From: CAIKMD01 sp963702925
Lineage (GTDB): Bacteria > Pseudomonadota > Alphaproteobacteria > ATCC43930 > CGMCC-115725
NCBI GenBank assembly: GCA_963702925.1
Contig: OY969771.1
Location: 1,116,001 to 1,180,000 of the forward strand
Direction: 5' to 3'
Length of the DNA: 64,000 bases
Made by a program: the position numbers and the translations under genes. Under the pieces are notes generated by a model. The model made no database searches and had not been told where the DNA came from. It saw only the letters and a list, made by a program, of their open reading frames with translations. This document shows positions 17,296-25,041 of the stretch, one piece after another. Each line of letters begins with the position of its first letter. Positions within the stretch are counted from its first letter, which is position 1.

Positions 17296-18513
17296 TCAGT
17301 GCAGCCGGAACCTCAAGCGCGAGAGCAGCGCAAGCTGCCAGGCGCAGAGCGCCGCCAGGAAATAGAGGCCGACCGAAAACCCGCCCGTGACGTCGTAGAG
17401 CGTGCCGAGCGTGACCGGCCCGAGCACGCCGCCGATTTCGCCCGCCGTGAAATAAAGCCCGCCCGCCGCGCCCATGCGGCGCGTATCGACTTCGCGCAAC
17501 TCCATCAGCACCAGGACGACGATCACCGACAGCGATCCGCGCGCCAGGCCTTGCAGCACCAATCCCAGCGCCAGCGCGCTGCCGCTTCCCCATTGCAGCA
17601 GCAAGGGCGCCAGCAATTGCGCGGTAAAGAGCGCGGTCAGAATTTTCATGCGCCGCGCCGGAATCGCAAGCCGCGGAAAAACCAGCGCGCCGACGACGCC
17701 GATGACCACCGGCACGCTTGCCCATAAGCCGGCGCTTGCCGGATCCATGCCGCCGAAGCGCAGCATCTCGGGCAGCCAATTGTTGAGCGCATGGCCGAAG
17801 AAGAACGTACCCACCGCGAGATAGAGCACCGTTCTCAACGCCGGCACGCGGATCAGCTCGAGATAAACCCCGGCGTGAGATTGCCGCGGTTCGCCGGCGC
17901 GGCTTCGCTCCATGGCGCGGCTTGCGCCGTGACTGCTGACGACGGTCCAGCCCAGCGCCGCAACCAGCGCGACGAAGCCGTAGCCGATCAAGACCGCGCG
18001 CCAGCTTCCGCCGGTGAGCGCAAGCCCGACGCTCGAAGTCAGCGACAAGGCGCCGATCGTGCCGAGCGACTGGCCCATATTGTAGATGCCCATGGCGAGG
18101 CCGCGCTCGCGGCCGGTGAACCATTGGCTGATCACCGTCGGCGCGCCGACCGAAACCAGCGGGCCGCCGATGCCGAAAACCGCGACCGCGAGCAGCATGC
18201 TCCCATAGCCGGTGGCGACGCCGCGCAGAATTCCCGATGCCGCGACCACCAACGCGCCGAGTGCCAAGCCGCGCCGCGGCCCGAGGCGGTCGAGCAACGC
18301 GCCGCATGGGATCGCGGCACCGATATAGACGAGCTGCCACGCGCCCAGGATGGTCCCCATTTGCGTGTGGGTCAGCTGCAGCTCGCCGGTAATGCGCGAC
18401 ACGAGCGGCGCGATCGCCGCCGCCGTCGAGCCGAAGCAGAAATAGCACAGCCAGACTCCGGCCAGCATGAGCCAGCGATGCGGGTGCGCGGTCGTTTGAT
18501 CTGCCGAAACCAT
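17296..18513 (-). CDS. MFS transporter
   Basis: Major facilitator superfamily permease, 405 residues, 12 predicted hydrophobic segments. The loop between helices 2 and 3 reads GALLDRLGPRRG, the MFS motif A, and GRERGLAMGIYNMGQSLG corresponds to the conserved region around helix 5. Its substrate is unknown. The neighbouring gene on the left is a small hypothetical protein in convergent orientation; on the right is a divergent flavin monooxygenase, 182 bp away, so the two may share a regulatory region and the transporter may take up that enzyme's substrate. Confidence 0.88.
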   Translation of the reverse strand: MVSADQTTAHPHRWLMLAGVWLCYFCFGSTAAAIAPLVSRITGELQLTHTQMGTILGAWQLVYIGAAIPCGALLDRLGPRRGLALGALVVAASGILRGVATGYGSMLLAVAVFGIGGPLVSVGAPTVISQWFTGRERGLAMGIYNMGQSLGTIGALSLTSSVGLALTGGSWRAVLIGYGFVALVAALGWTVVSSHGASRAMERSRAGEPRQSHAGVYLELIRVPALRTVLYLAVGTFFFGHALNNWLPEMLRFGGMDPASAGLWASVPVVIGVVGALVFPRLAIPARRMKILTALFTAQLLAPLLLQWGSGSALALGLVLQGLARGSLSVIVVLVLMELREVDTRRMGAAGGLYFTAGEIGGVLGPVTLGTLYDVTGGFSVGLYFLAALCAWQLALLSRLRFRLH

Positions 18514-18695
18514 GGCAGGAAACTAAACCAAATGCGCCGATCCCCAAGCCTTATTCGAAGGGCCCGCATGCTCATACCCGCGCACAGAGCGGATGCGCCG
18601 AAGCTCAGGATTCTTCACGACGGCGGCATGCGGATGACGCGCTTGTCGTGCCGAAGGCCGGCTGCTAGAGAGAATTGCGGCGAGGCGGGCCATCC

Positions 18696-20051
18696 ATGGC
18701 GGGGCGAATGCGCGACGAGCAGCTGAAATTCGCGGTGTTCATGTCGGGGGATTCGAACTACCACCTCGCGGGGTGGCGCCTCCCCGAAGCCTATGCCGAT
18801 GCGGGAATGAACTTCGATCGCTGGGTCGAATTCGCGCGCATCATGGAGCGCGGCAAGCTCGACATGCTGTTCATCGCCGACAGCATCGGCACCGCGGGCG
18901 CCGAAGATCTCGAAGCGATGCGGCACAATCCGCAGATCGATCGTTTCGAGCCGTTCACCGTCCTGTCGGCGCTGTCGGCGGTCACGAGCCGCATCGGTCT
19001 CGCCGCGACCTGCCACACGACCTATAACGAGCCCTATCACGTTGCGCGCAAATTCGCCTCGCTCGATCATTTGAGCCATGGGCGCGCCGGCTGGAACTTC
19101 GTCACCGGCGCCAACGCCGAGGACGCGCTGAATTTCAGCCGCGACGCGCATACCGCGCATGGCGACCGCTACGATCGCGCCGAGGAATTCGCCGATGTCG
19201 TGCGCGGTCTGTGGGACAGCTACGAGGACGACGCGTTCTTGCGCGACAAGCAATCGGGCGTCTATCTCGACACCGCGAAATTCCACGTTCTCAATCACAA
19301 GGGCAAATATTTCCAGGTCAAAGGGCCGCTGAGCGTCGCGCGGCCGCCGCAAGGCCATCCGGTCCTGATCCAGGCCGGCAAGTCCGAGCCGGCCCGCGAG
19401 CTGTCCGCCCGGGTCGCCGATGCGGTGTTCACCTCGCAACCGACGCTCGAAGAGGCGCAAGCCTTCTATGCCGACGTGAAAGGCCGCATGGCGAAATATG
19501 GCCGCGCGCCCGAGGAGCTGAAAATCCTGCCCGGCGTGGTGGTCTTCACCGGCCATACGGCGCAAGAGGCCGAGGCGAAATACGAGCAGCTTCACGCGCT
19601 GATGAGTCCGGCCACCGCCTTGCAGCTGCTGAAAGAGCGCATCGGCGGCATCGATCTGTCGGCCTATCCCTTCGACGGGCCCATGCCCGAGCTTGAGGGC
19701 AACCGCAACCGCATGAGCAACCCGCCCGCGCTCGTCAAGATGGCGCAGCGCGAGAATCTGTCGATCCGCGGCCTCGCCATGCGCTATGCCGCGGCGCGCA
19801 GCCACCAGATGATTCGCGGCACGCCGACGCAAGTCGCCGACCAGATGGAAGAATGGTTCACCAAGAAAGCCGCCGACGGCTTCATCTTCATGCCGGTTTA
19901 TCTGCCGGGCGCGCTCAACGACTTCGTCGATCTCATCGTTCCCGAGCTGCAGCGCCGCGGCCTGTTCCGCAAGGAATATGAAGGCACGACCTTGCGCGAG
20001 AATCTGGGCCTGAAGCGCCCCGAGAATCTTTTCCGCCGGACTGCGAGGTGA
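18696..20051 (+). CDS. Two-component FMN-dependent monooxygenase (NtaA/SnaA/DszA-like)
   Basis: LLM-superfamily monooxygenase of the nitrilotriacetate/DszA/DmoA class, about 451 residues. Family blocks: GDSNYHLAGWRLPEAYADAG near the start, IADSIGTAG, ATCHTTYNEPYHVARKFASLDHLSHGRAGWNFVTG (flavin pocket), and HPVLIQAGKSEPARE. The frame has several possible starts; ATG 18696 follows a GAGGCGGG tract and ATG 18708 is a close alternative. A flavin reductase gene begins four bases after its stop, the partner that supplies reduced FMN. Substrates in this class include amines, organosulfur compounds and chelators; which applies here is unknown. Confidence 0.92.
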   Translation: MAGRMRDEQLKFAVFMSGDSNYHLAGWRLPEAYADAGMNFDRWVEFARIMERGKLDMLFIADSIGTAGAEDLEAMRHNPQIDRFEPFTVLSALSAVTSRIGLAATCHTTYNEPYHVARKFASLDHLSHGRAGWNFVTGANAEDALNFSRDAHTAHGDRYDRAEEFADVVRGLWDSYEDDAFLRDKQSGVYLDTAKFHVLNHKGKYFQVKGPLSVARPPQGHPVLIQAGKSEPARELSARVADAVFTSQPTLEEAQAFYADVKGRMAKYGRAPEELKILPGVVVFTGHTAQEAEAKYEQLHALMSPATALQLLKERIGGIDLSAYPFDGPMPELEGNRNRMSNPPALVKMAQRENLSIRGLAMRYAAARSHQMIRGTPTQVADQMEEWFTKKAADGFIFMPVYLPGALNDFVDLIVPELQRRGLFRKEYEGTTLRENLGLKRPENLFRRTAR

Positions 20052-20055
20052 TGCC

Positions 20056-20562
20056 ATGAGCGACCAGCCCGAGACGCAAGCCCCCGCCCCGATCGACGCC
20101 AAGCGCTTCTGGCGCAGCTTGGGCGAGCGCGCCATGGGCGTGACGATCGTCACCGCCTCGGGCCAGGCCGGCCCTGCTGGCTTTTTGGCATTGTCGGCGG
20201 CGCATGTCGCGGCCGATCCGCCGACCATGCTGGTCTCGATCGATCGCAAGACCTCGGCCATCGCCGCCGTGCTGGAAAGCCGGCATTTCGCCGTGAACAT
20301 TCTCGGCCGCGAGCATGAGGCGCTCAGCGACAGCTTCGGCGGCAAAAGCGCCGACAAACATGCCGACCGTTTCGCACCCGGAGAATGGACGAGCTTACGC
20401 ACGGGCGCGCCGATTCTGCGCGCCGCCTTGGGTGCCTTCGACTGCGAGCTCGATCAGGTAATCGAGCGCGGCGGCGTGATCATCGCGGTGGGACGCGTGG
20501 TCGATTGCTTCGCCAAAGGCGACGGCAGCCCGCTGATCTATTTCCGCGGCAAATATCTCTAA
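20056..20562 (+). CDS. Flavin reductase (HpaC/NtaB-like)
   Basis: A 168-residue flavin reductase-domain protein. It reads FWRSLGERAMGVTIVTASGQAGPAGFLALSAAHVAADPPTMLVSIDRKTSA at residues 15-65 and SRHFAVNILGREHEALS after that, the standard split-barrel FMN-binding blocks. It starts four bases after the monooxygenase stop, so both are one operon; the reductase would pass NAD(P)H electrons to FMN for the oxygenase. Confidence 0.92.
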   Translation: MSDQPETQAPAPIDAKRFWRSLGERAMGVTIVTASGQAGPAGFLALSAAHVAADPPTMLVSIDRKTSAIAAVLESRHFAVNILGREHEALSDSFGGKSADKHADRFAPGEWTSLRTGAPILRAALGAFDCELDQVIERGGVIIAVGRVVDCFAKGDGSPLIYFRGKYL

Positions 20563-20880
20563 GCGGCGCGAACGCATCAACACGCCGTCGGGCAGCTTGC
20601 CGGAGTCTGCTTTGGAAGCGTAAGCAGCCCTCAACCGCCGCCGATGACACGTCGGAGAATGCCAGAAGCTGTCATTCGTGCATGCGGTCGGCAGTAACCG
20701 AATTGGGCCGGAAGCGGAATGGCTGCTTTCGATGGTCAATGAGGAGACGCGGACATTCACCTCGACGTCAGCATCGTCTCAGTCTGCCCCATCTGCGACA
20801 TGAGCGCGCATTTTTACTGTGATGAACAATACCGTGGCACAATTCTGAAAACCGGCAGTGAAAATCGAGACCGTCGTTCC
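20563..20880. other. Intergenic stretch with no supported feature
   Basis: About 320 bp between the flavin reductase and the HAAS-domain protein, which converge here. The overlapping open frames are compositionally unlike proteins. No T-tailed hairpin was recognised. Confidence 0.35.
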
Positions 20881-21585
20881 CTAGGCCCCAAGCCGCAAGG
20901 CGCGGGAGCAGCGGTTCATTATAATCAAGATGTAGGACATGGAGCTGCCTGCCACCGCTACTTCCAGCATCAGCGAGACGAATGGGACGAGCGCACGTGC
21001 ATCAAGCTCTGCTTCGAAAAGACGGAGACCGGTCAGCACCAATTCCGTGGCCATTGCGCTCAACAGCGCAAGAGCGACGGCGGCGTTCAGCTTGATACAA
21101 AAGCCGATCTCCCAACCGAACGTCGCGTGGAAGCGAGCCGGCGCGCGACGCGTGATGACATAAGCCAAGGCGCTCAGCGCGAACGCTGCGGCCAGCACGA
21201 AGGCGAAGCGATCGACCGGATGGCCGATAGCGTTCGCCGCCCGGACATGGTCGCTGACCGGCCAATTCACCCATCCGTACCAGGCGGCACGGGCCTCCAT
21301 CGCGCTGAACATGCCGATCACCGCAAGCGCCGTCACGGCCGCCGCGCGGCGCGCGAGTGACAGCAGTGCGGTGGCGAGGAATTGCCGAGCGAAAGCCTGG
21401 GGATCGCCGAATGCGCATATCACCTCCGCCAGCCGGTTCTCGCCGTCGGGATCGGCGCGGTCGGCGACCGCCTCGTGCAAATGGTCCTCGACCTCCGCGC
21501 GCAGACGGCGCGCAAGCCGCGGGTCGAAGCTCAATTCGCGCGCAACTGCGCTGCCGAAATCAGCTATGGGTTCGCGCGGGCGCAC
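20881..21585 (-). CDS. HAAS-domain membrane protein
   Basis: About 234 residues. The N-terminal 70 residues have the pattern of a HAAS/permease-prefix domain: helix LARRLRAEVEDHLHEAVADRAD followed by FGDPQAFARQFLA. Four hydrophobic segments follow. This domain is commonly encoded beside PadR-type regulators, as here. I chose a GTG start at 21585, preceded by GGAGAG with 7-8-base spacing and overlapping the end of the PadR gene; an ATG at 21618 is the alternative. Function beyond membrane signalling or PadR-linked regulation is unknown. Confidence 0.72.
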   Translation of the reverse strand: MRPREPIADFGSAVARELSFDPRLARRLRAEVEDHLHEAVADRADPDGENRLAEVICAFGDPQAFARQFLATALLSLARRAAAVTALAVIGMFSAMEARAAWYGWVNWPVSDHVRAANAIGHPVDRFAFVLAAAFALSALAYVITRRAPARFHATFGWEIGFCIKLNAAVALALLSAMATELVLTGLRLFEAELDARALVPFVSLMLEVAVAGSSMSYILIIMNRCSRALRLGA

Positions 21586-21910
21586 GGGCTTTCTCTCCAA
21601 ACAGGCTGCCGATGGCATCGGCAAATCTCTGCCAGAGCGCGCGGTGATCCGACAGCGCGCGTTCGCCGCGCCGTGTCATCTTGTAGACGCGGCGCTTGCG
21701 CCCTGATTCGGCCGTGGTCCAGTGGCTCGCGAGGTAGCCGGCCTTCTCGAGGCGGTGCAGGGCCGGATAGATCGTACCCTCGGGCAGATCGAAGGCGCCT
21801 CCGCTCCGTCGCTTGATCTCCTGGATGATGCCGTAGCCATGCGCCGGCCCGCCCACGAGCGCAGCGAGCACGATCATGTCCAGGTGCCCCTTCAGCATTT
21901 CTCCTTCCAT
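21560..21910 (-). CDS. PadR-family transcriptional regulator
   Basis: A 116-residue winged-helix protein with the PadR hallmark LAALVGGPAHGYGIIQEIKRRSGGAFDLPEGTIYPALHRLEKAGYLAS (about residues 15-62) and the basic wing SGRKRRVYKMTRRGERAL. It binds DNA as a dimer. The gene overlaps the start of the downstream HAAS-domain gene, the usual pairing, so the two are co-expressed. Its signal is unknown. Confidence 0.92.
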   Translation of the reverse strand: MEGEMLKGHLDMIVLAALVGGPAHGYGIIQEIKRRSGGAFDLPEGTIYPALHRLEKAGYLASHWTTAESGRKRRVYKMTRRGERALSDHRALWQRFADAIGSLFGEKARAPARTHS

Positions 21911-22049
21911 AGCCTCATTATGCCTCGCTGCGCGATGCTTTGGGTAAAAACTGCGTGATCAGACCGCTCGGGCGCGCTTATCTGCTTCCAACCCATGCGT
22001 TACTATGCCTAACATAACTAGGTAAGAAGCTACGAATCTGGAGGGTCTT

Positions 22050-22568
22050 ATGCGAAGTCTGGTCTTGGCGGGATGTGTTATGGCCGCCGCATTGTCGCCT
22101 GCACGCGCGGCCGACGTCGAAGCGAACAAGGAGCTTTATCGTCACTACATCGAGGACTTATGGAACAAGAAAGATCCGGCGGCGCCAGACCGGTATCTGG
22201 CGCCCGACTATGTCGAGCACAATACTAACCTGCCGCCCGGCCTCGACGGGCGCAAACGGTTCGTCGCCACCGTGCTTACGGCATTTCCGGATTACCATGC
22301 CGAGATTCTGGAGGTGGTCGCCGAGGGCGACAGGGTCGTGGCGCGGGTGCAGTTTACCGGCACCAATGATGGCCCCTATGAGGGGCAGCCACCCACACAT
22401 AACAAGCTCAGCTTCTCCACGGCCGATTTCTTCCGCATTGCCGGCGGCAAGATCGCCGAGCATTGGGACGTGGTCAATGTGCTCCCACGCATGATTGCGC
22501 TTGGCCAGATCCAGCCGCCGGCGTCCACGCCGAAGCCGCCGGAGGATGCGACGGCAAAGCCGCGCTAG
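22050..22568 (+). CDS. Secreted SnoaL-like (NTF2-fold) protein
   Basis: A 172-residue protein with a signal peptide (hydrophobic 3-16, cleavage near ARA-ADV) and a SnoaL-like polyketide-cyclase/NTF2 fold: YRHYIEDLWNKKDPAAPDRYLAPDYVEHN, then FPDYHAEILEVVAEGDRVVARVQFTGTNDGPYEG and GGKIAEHWDVVNVL. The ribosome site GGAGGG lies a few bases before the ATG. Secreted SnoaL-like proteins are common in alphaproteobacteria; activity is unknown and the cyclase name reflects fold only. Confidence 0.82.
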   Translation: MRSLVLAGCVMAAALSPARAADVEANKELYRHYIEDLWNKKDPAAPDRYLAPDYVEHNTNLPPGLDGRKRFVATVLTAFPDYHAEILEVVAEGDRVVARVQFTGTNDGPYEGQPPTHNKLSFSTADFFRIAGGKIAEHWDVVNVLPRMIALGQIQPPASTPKPPEDATAKPR

Positions 22569-22665
22569 CGTTCGCTCAACAAAAACGGCCGGGTCATTTT
22601 CGACCCGGCCGCCACGAACTCAACTCTTCCAACTTACGCGACCAGACGCAACGGAAGGGGCACCG

Positions 22666-22869
22666 ATCTCCTATGGACCGGATAGTATCGACATAGCTCG
22701 ACGCTCGGCTGGGTACGTCGATCGTATCCTCAAAGGTGAAAGACCGGCCGACCTTCCGGTGCAGGCGCCGACCAAGTTCGAGCTGGTCATCAAATTCAAA
22801 ACTGCGAAAGCGCTCGGCCTCGAAGTTCCGCCGCACTTGCAGCAGCTCGCCGACGAGGTGATCGAATAA
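22666..22869 (+). pseudogene. C-terminal fragment of an ABC substrate-binding protein (PF04392-like)
   Basis: About 67 codons read like the end of the ABC_sub_bind lipoprotein family: ISYGPDSIDIARRSAGYVDRILKGERPADLPVQAPTKFELVIKFKTAKALGLEVPP...ADEVIE, followed by the stop. The rest of this usually 320-residue protein is missing; the frame upstream is unrelated. This is therefore a truncated remnant, next to a repeat-rich boundary. Confidence 0.65.
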
Positions 22870-23053
22870 GTCCCCCTTGCTGCGCCGCATGAGTCAGCTT
22901 TTGGCCCATCCCAGCCGACTAGACCCCGGGATGCTTTGTCTGCTTTCGGGGAATCGACAGCGGCCCACCGGTAACCGACATGGGCGCAGAGCTGTCATTC
23001 ATCGTCCCTTGAGCCAAGGTCTGCTCAGGGTCATTCACGTCGATTCTGCCCGG

Positions 23054-23092
23054 TCCGCCAAATGTCCGTTTTGCGGGTCGTTTCGGAAGCGC
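23054..23092 (+). repeat. 39-bp direct repeat, left copy
   Basis: Matches 24844-24882 in the same orientation with a single mismatch. The two copies bracket the inverted repeat, the MmyB-like regulator and the methyltransferase, about 1.75 kb in all. Confidence 0.8.
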
Positions 23093-23095
23093 CGT

Positions 23096-23176
23096 AATTA
23101 CGGTGACAGTGCATTCAACTCATGTTTATCCAAGTTTTTCACAGGCCAGCAAATAAAATGCACTGTCACCGTAATT
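23096..23176. repeat. Inverted repeat, MITE-like
   Basis: A perfect 20-bp inverted repeat: AATTACGGTGACAGTGCATT at 23096-23115 and its complement at 23157-23176, with 41 bp between. The right arm supplies the last codons and stop of the regulator gene on the minus strand. This looks like a small non-autonomous element or the folded end of a lost transposase gene; no transposase is nearby. Confidence 0.7.
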
Positions 23177-23945
23177 CCGAGATTGGGACAAGCATCACCA
23201 GCTTGTAATCGGGCCGTTCCGAAGGGCTGAATGTGTACTGCTCAAATCGGAGCGTCCCATCATCGGGGTGGTTAAAGTGACGCACACCTCCCAAGCGATA
23301 CCGCACGCCCTGTTCATTCCACGCTTTCGTGAAGAGAGGACTGTCACGTCGCAGTGTTTCTACAAGCGCTCGGACCCGCAAATCCCTGAAGTTGTGGCTG
23401 TAGTCCGCGCGGAATTCGGCAAGGAGACGCCGCGCTCGATCTTCCCACCTGGGTATGAGCTTGCGCGCTGCCGGAGCGAGGAAAACAAAGCGCAGCAAAT
23501 TCCGCTGGTGATCGCCATCGAGCCAGCCGCGAAAGAGCGATGCGGCGGCGGAGTTCCAGCAGCATGCGTTCCACAACCGGTCGAGTCCGTAAGCGGGGTG
23601 TTTGATCGCCGCGACGCTGGCCAGCAGCGAAGCTGGTGCGTCCCCTGCAGGCTCGGGCGGAAGCGCGGGATCGAGACGCCCGGCCAACTCAAAAAGATAG
23701 GCGCGCTCGGCGGCTGACAGGGTGAGCGCTTTTGCCAGGCGGCTCAAGGCTCCGGGCGACGCCTGCACAGCGCGGCCTTGCTCGATCCAGGCGCACCATG
23801 TCGTACTGATTCCTGCCGCTTGGGCGAGCTCCTCGCGCCGGAGGCCGGGGGTTCGCCGCCGGCCGGATGAGTCGACGCGGCGCTGACGCTCGCGATGAGC
23901 GCGCACAAATTCGCCGAGCAGCCGTCTCTGATCGGTCTCGAGCAT
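23166..23945 (-). CDS. XRE/MmyB-like transcriptional regulator
   Basis: A 259-residue regulator. The N-terminal helix-turn-helix reads FVRAHRERQ...GLRREELAQAAGISTTWCAWIEQGRAVQASPGALSRLAKAL (about 10-75), and the C-terminal part is the MmyB-like ligand-binding domain (WNACCWNSAAASLFRG, LLAEFRADYS, LVETLRRDSPLFTKAWNEQGVRYR). It starts at ATG 23945 because the helix-turn-helix needs only a short lead. It is divergent from the methyltransferase gene (83 bp between starts) and so probably controls it. The final three codons and stop come from the right arm of the inverted repeat. Confidence 0.85.
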   Translation of the reverse strand: MLETDQRRLLGEFVRAHRERQRRVDSSGRRRTPGLRREELAQAAGISTTWCAWIEQGRAVQASPGALSRLAKALTLSAAERAYLFELAGRLDPALPPEPAGDAPASLLASVAAIKHPAYGLDRLWNACCWNSAAASLFRGWLDGDHQRNLLRFVFLAPAARKLIPRWEDRARRLLAEFRADYSHNFRDLRVRALVETLRRDSPLFTKAWNEQGVRYRLGGVRHFNHPDDGTLRFEQYTFSPSERPDYKLVMLVPISELR

Positions 23946-24028
23946 CGGAGCATTTATGATAGGATAATGATCTCTCTTGTAACAAGTTAAATTCCCGGCA
24001 TTTTGACGTTGAGCGAAGGGAGTGCGTG

Positions 24029-24793
24029 ATGACCAAAACACACGAGAAAGCGGTCGAGGCCCAGTTTGGCGCTCGCGCAAAAGCGTATGTGGAAAGCGCG
24101 GTCCATTCCCAGGGAGCGGACCTCGATGCGCTTGAGGTTATCGTCCGAAACTCTGCTCCGGCTTGTGCGCTCGATCTCGGCACGGGCGGCGGCCACGTTT
24201 CCTATCTGATGGCGCGCCACACAAAGGTGGTCGTGGCCGTCGATCTGTCGAACGAAATGATTGCTGCCGTCGCCAGGACCGCAAACGACCGTGGGCTTGG
24301 CAACATCGAAACGGTAGCGGCGCCCGCGGAAAACCTGCCGTTCAAAAACGGCCGTTTCGATTTCCTCGCATGCCGCTACTCGGCGCATCACTGGCGCGAT
24401 TTCGACGGGGGCCTGCGCGAAGCGAGCCGCGTTCTGAAGCGTGGCGCACCGGCTGTCTTCATCGACGCCTATTCGCCCGGGCCCGCCTTGTTGGACACGC
24501 ATCTCCAGGCCGTCGAATTGCTCCGGGACACTTCGCATGTCCGCAACTACACGACGTCGGAATGGATTGCCGCCCTGGCGCGATCTGGTTTCGCGCCACG
24601 TGGCTGTCAAACATGGAAATTGCGAATGGACTTCCCCGTGTGGATTGCTCGCATGCGCACACCCAAGCACAATGCACGCGCGATCCGCGCTTTGCAGGCG
24701 GCGGCTTCAGCAGAAGTCGAGGCGCACTTCGCGATCGAAGACGATGGCTCCTTCATGCTCGACATCCTCATGGTCGAAGCGAGAAAAAATTAA
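24029..24793 (+). CDS. Class I SAM-dependent methyltransferase
   Basis: A 254-residue methyltransferase of the UbiE/Coq5-like type. SAM motif I is ALDLGTGGGHVSYLMA, followed by VVAVDLSNEMI (acidic ribose contact), AAPAENLPFKNGRFDFLACRYSAHHW (motifs II/III region). The ATG at 24029 follows AAGGGAG; an adjacent GTG is rejected. The gene is divergent from the MmyB-like regulator, a common arrangement in which the regulator controls a small-molecule modifying enzyme. The substrate is unknown. Confidence 0.88.
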   Translation: MTKTHEKAVEAQFGARAKAYVESAVHSQGADLDALEVIVRNSAPACALDLGTGGGHVSYLMARHTKVVVAVDLSNEMIAAVARTANDRGLGNIETVAAPAENLPFKNGRFDFLACRYSAHHWRDFDGGLREASRVLKRGAPAVFIDAYSPGPALLDTHLQAVELLRDTSHVRNYTTSEWIAALARSGFAPRGCQTWKLRMDFPVWIARMRTPKHNARAIRALQAAASAEVEAHFAIEDDGSFMLDILMVEARKN

Positions 24794-24843
24794 CATGCCT
24801 CGGCGAGAGGCCGCCTCGGGTCAATCGCGTCGCTTATTGCCGC

Positions 24844-24882
24844 TCCGCCGAATGTCCGTTTTGCGGGTCGTTTCGGAAGCGC
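24844..24882 (+). repeat. 39-bp direct repeat, right copy
   Basis: Second copy of the repeat at 23054-23092 (one mismatch). It lies just after the methyltransferase. The rest of the 250-bp gap up to the chemoreceptor gene has no supported gene. Confidence 0.8.
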
Positions 24883-25041
24883 AGCTTCGCTGTTGATGGC
24901 ATCGTGCCGGATGTGTGCTTCAAGGCTCCAAAAATGGAGCGTCGTCACATCGATGCGCCCGAAGAAATCACGCCGGATTCCCCATGTGGACGACCGGCGT
25001 GTTCTCACCCGTATTTGGCTCAGGCGTTATGAGTCGATGAC

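Noticed and set aside
16586..18547. Open frame running through the intergenic stretch and over the MFS gene
   Set aside because: Out of frame with the transporter and compositionally noise-like; 17296-18513 has full MFS motifs.
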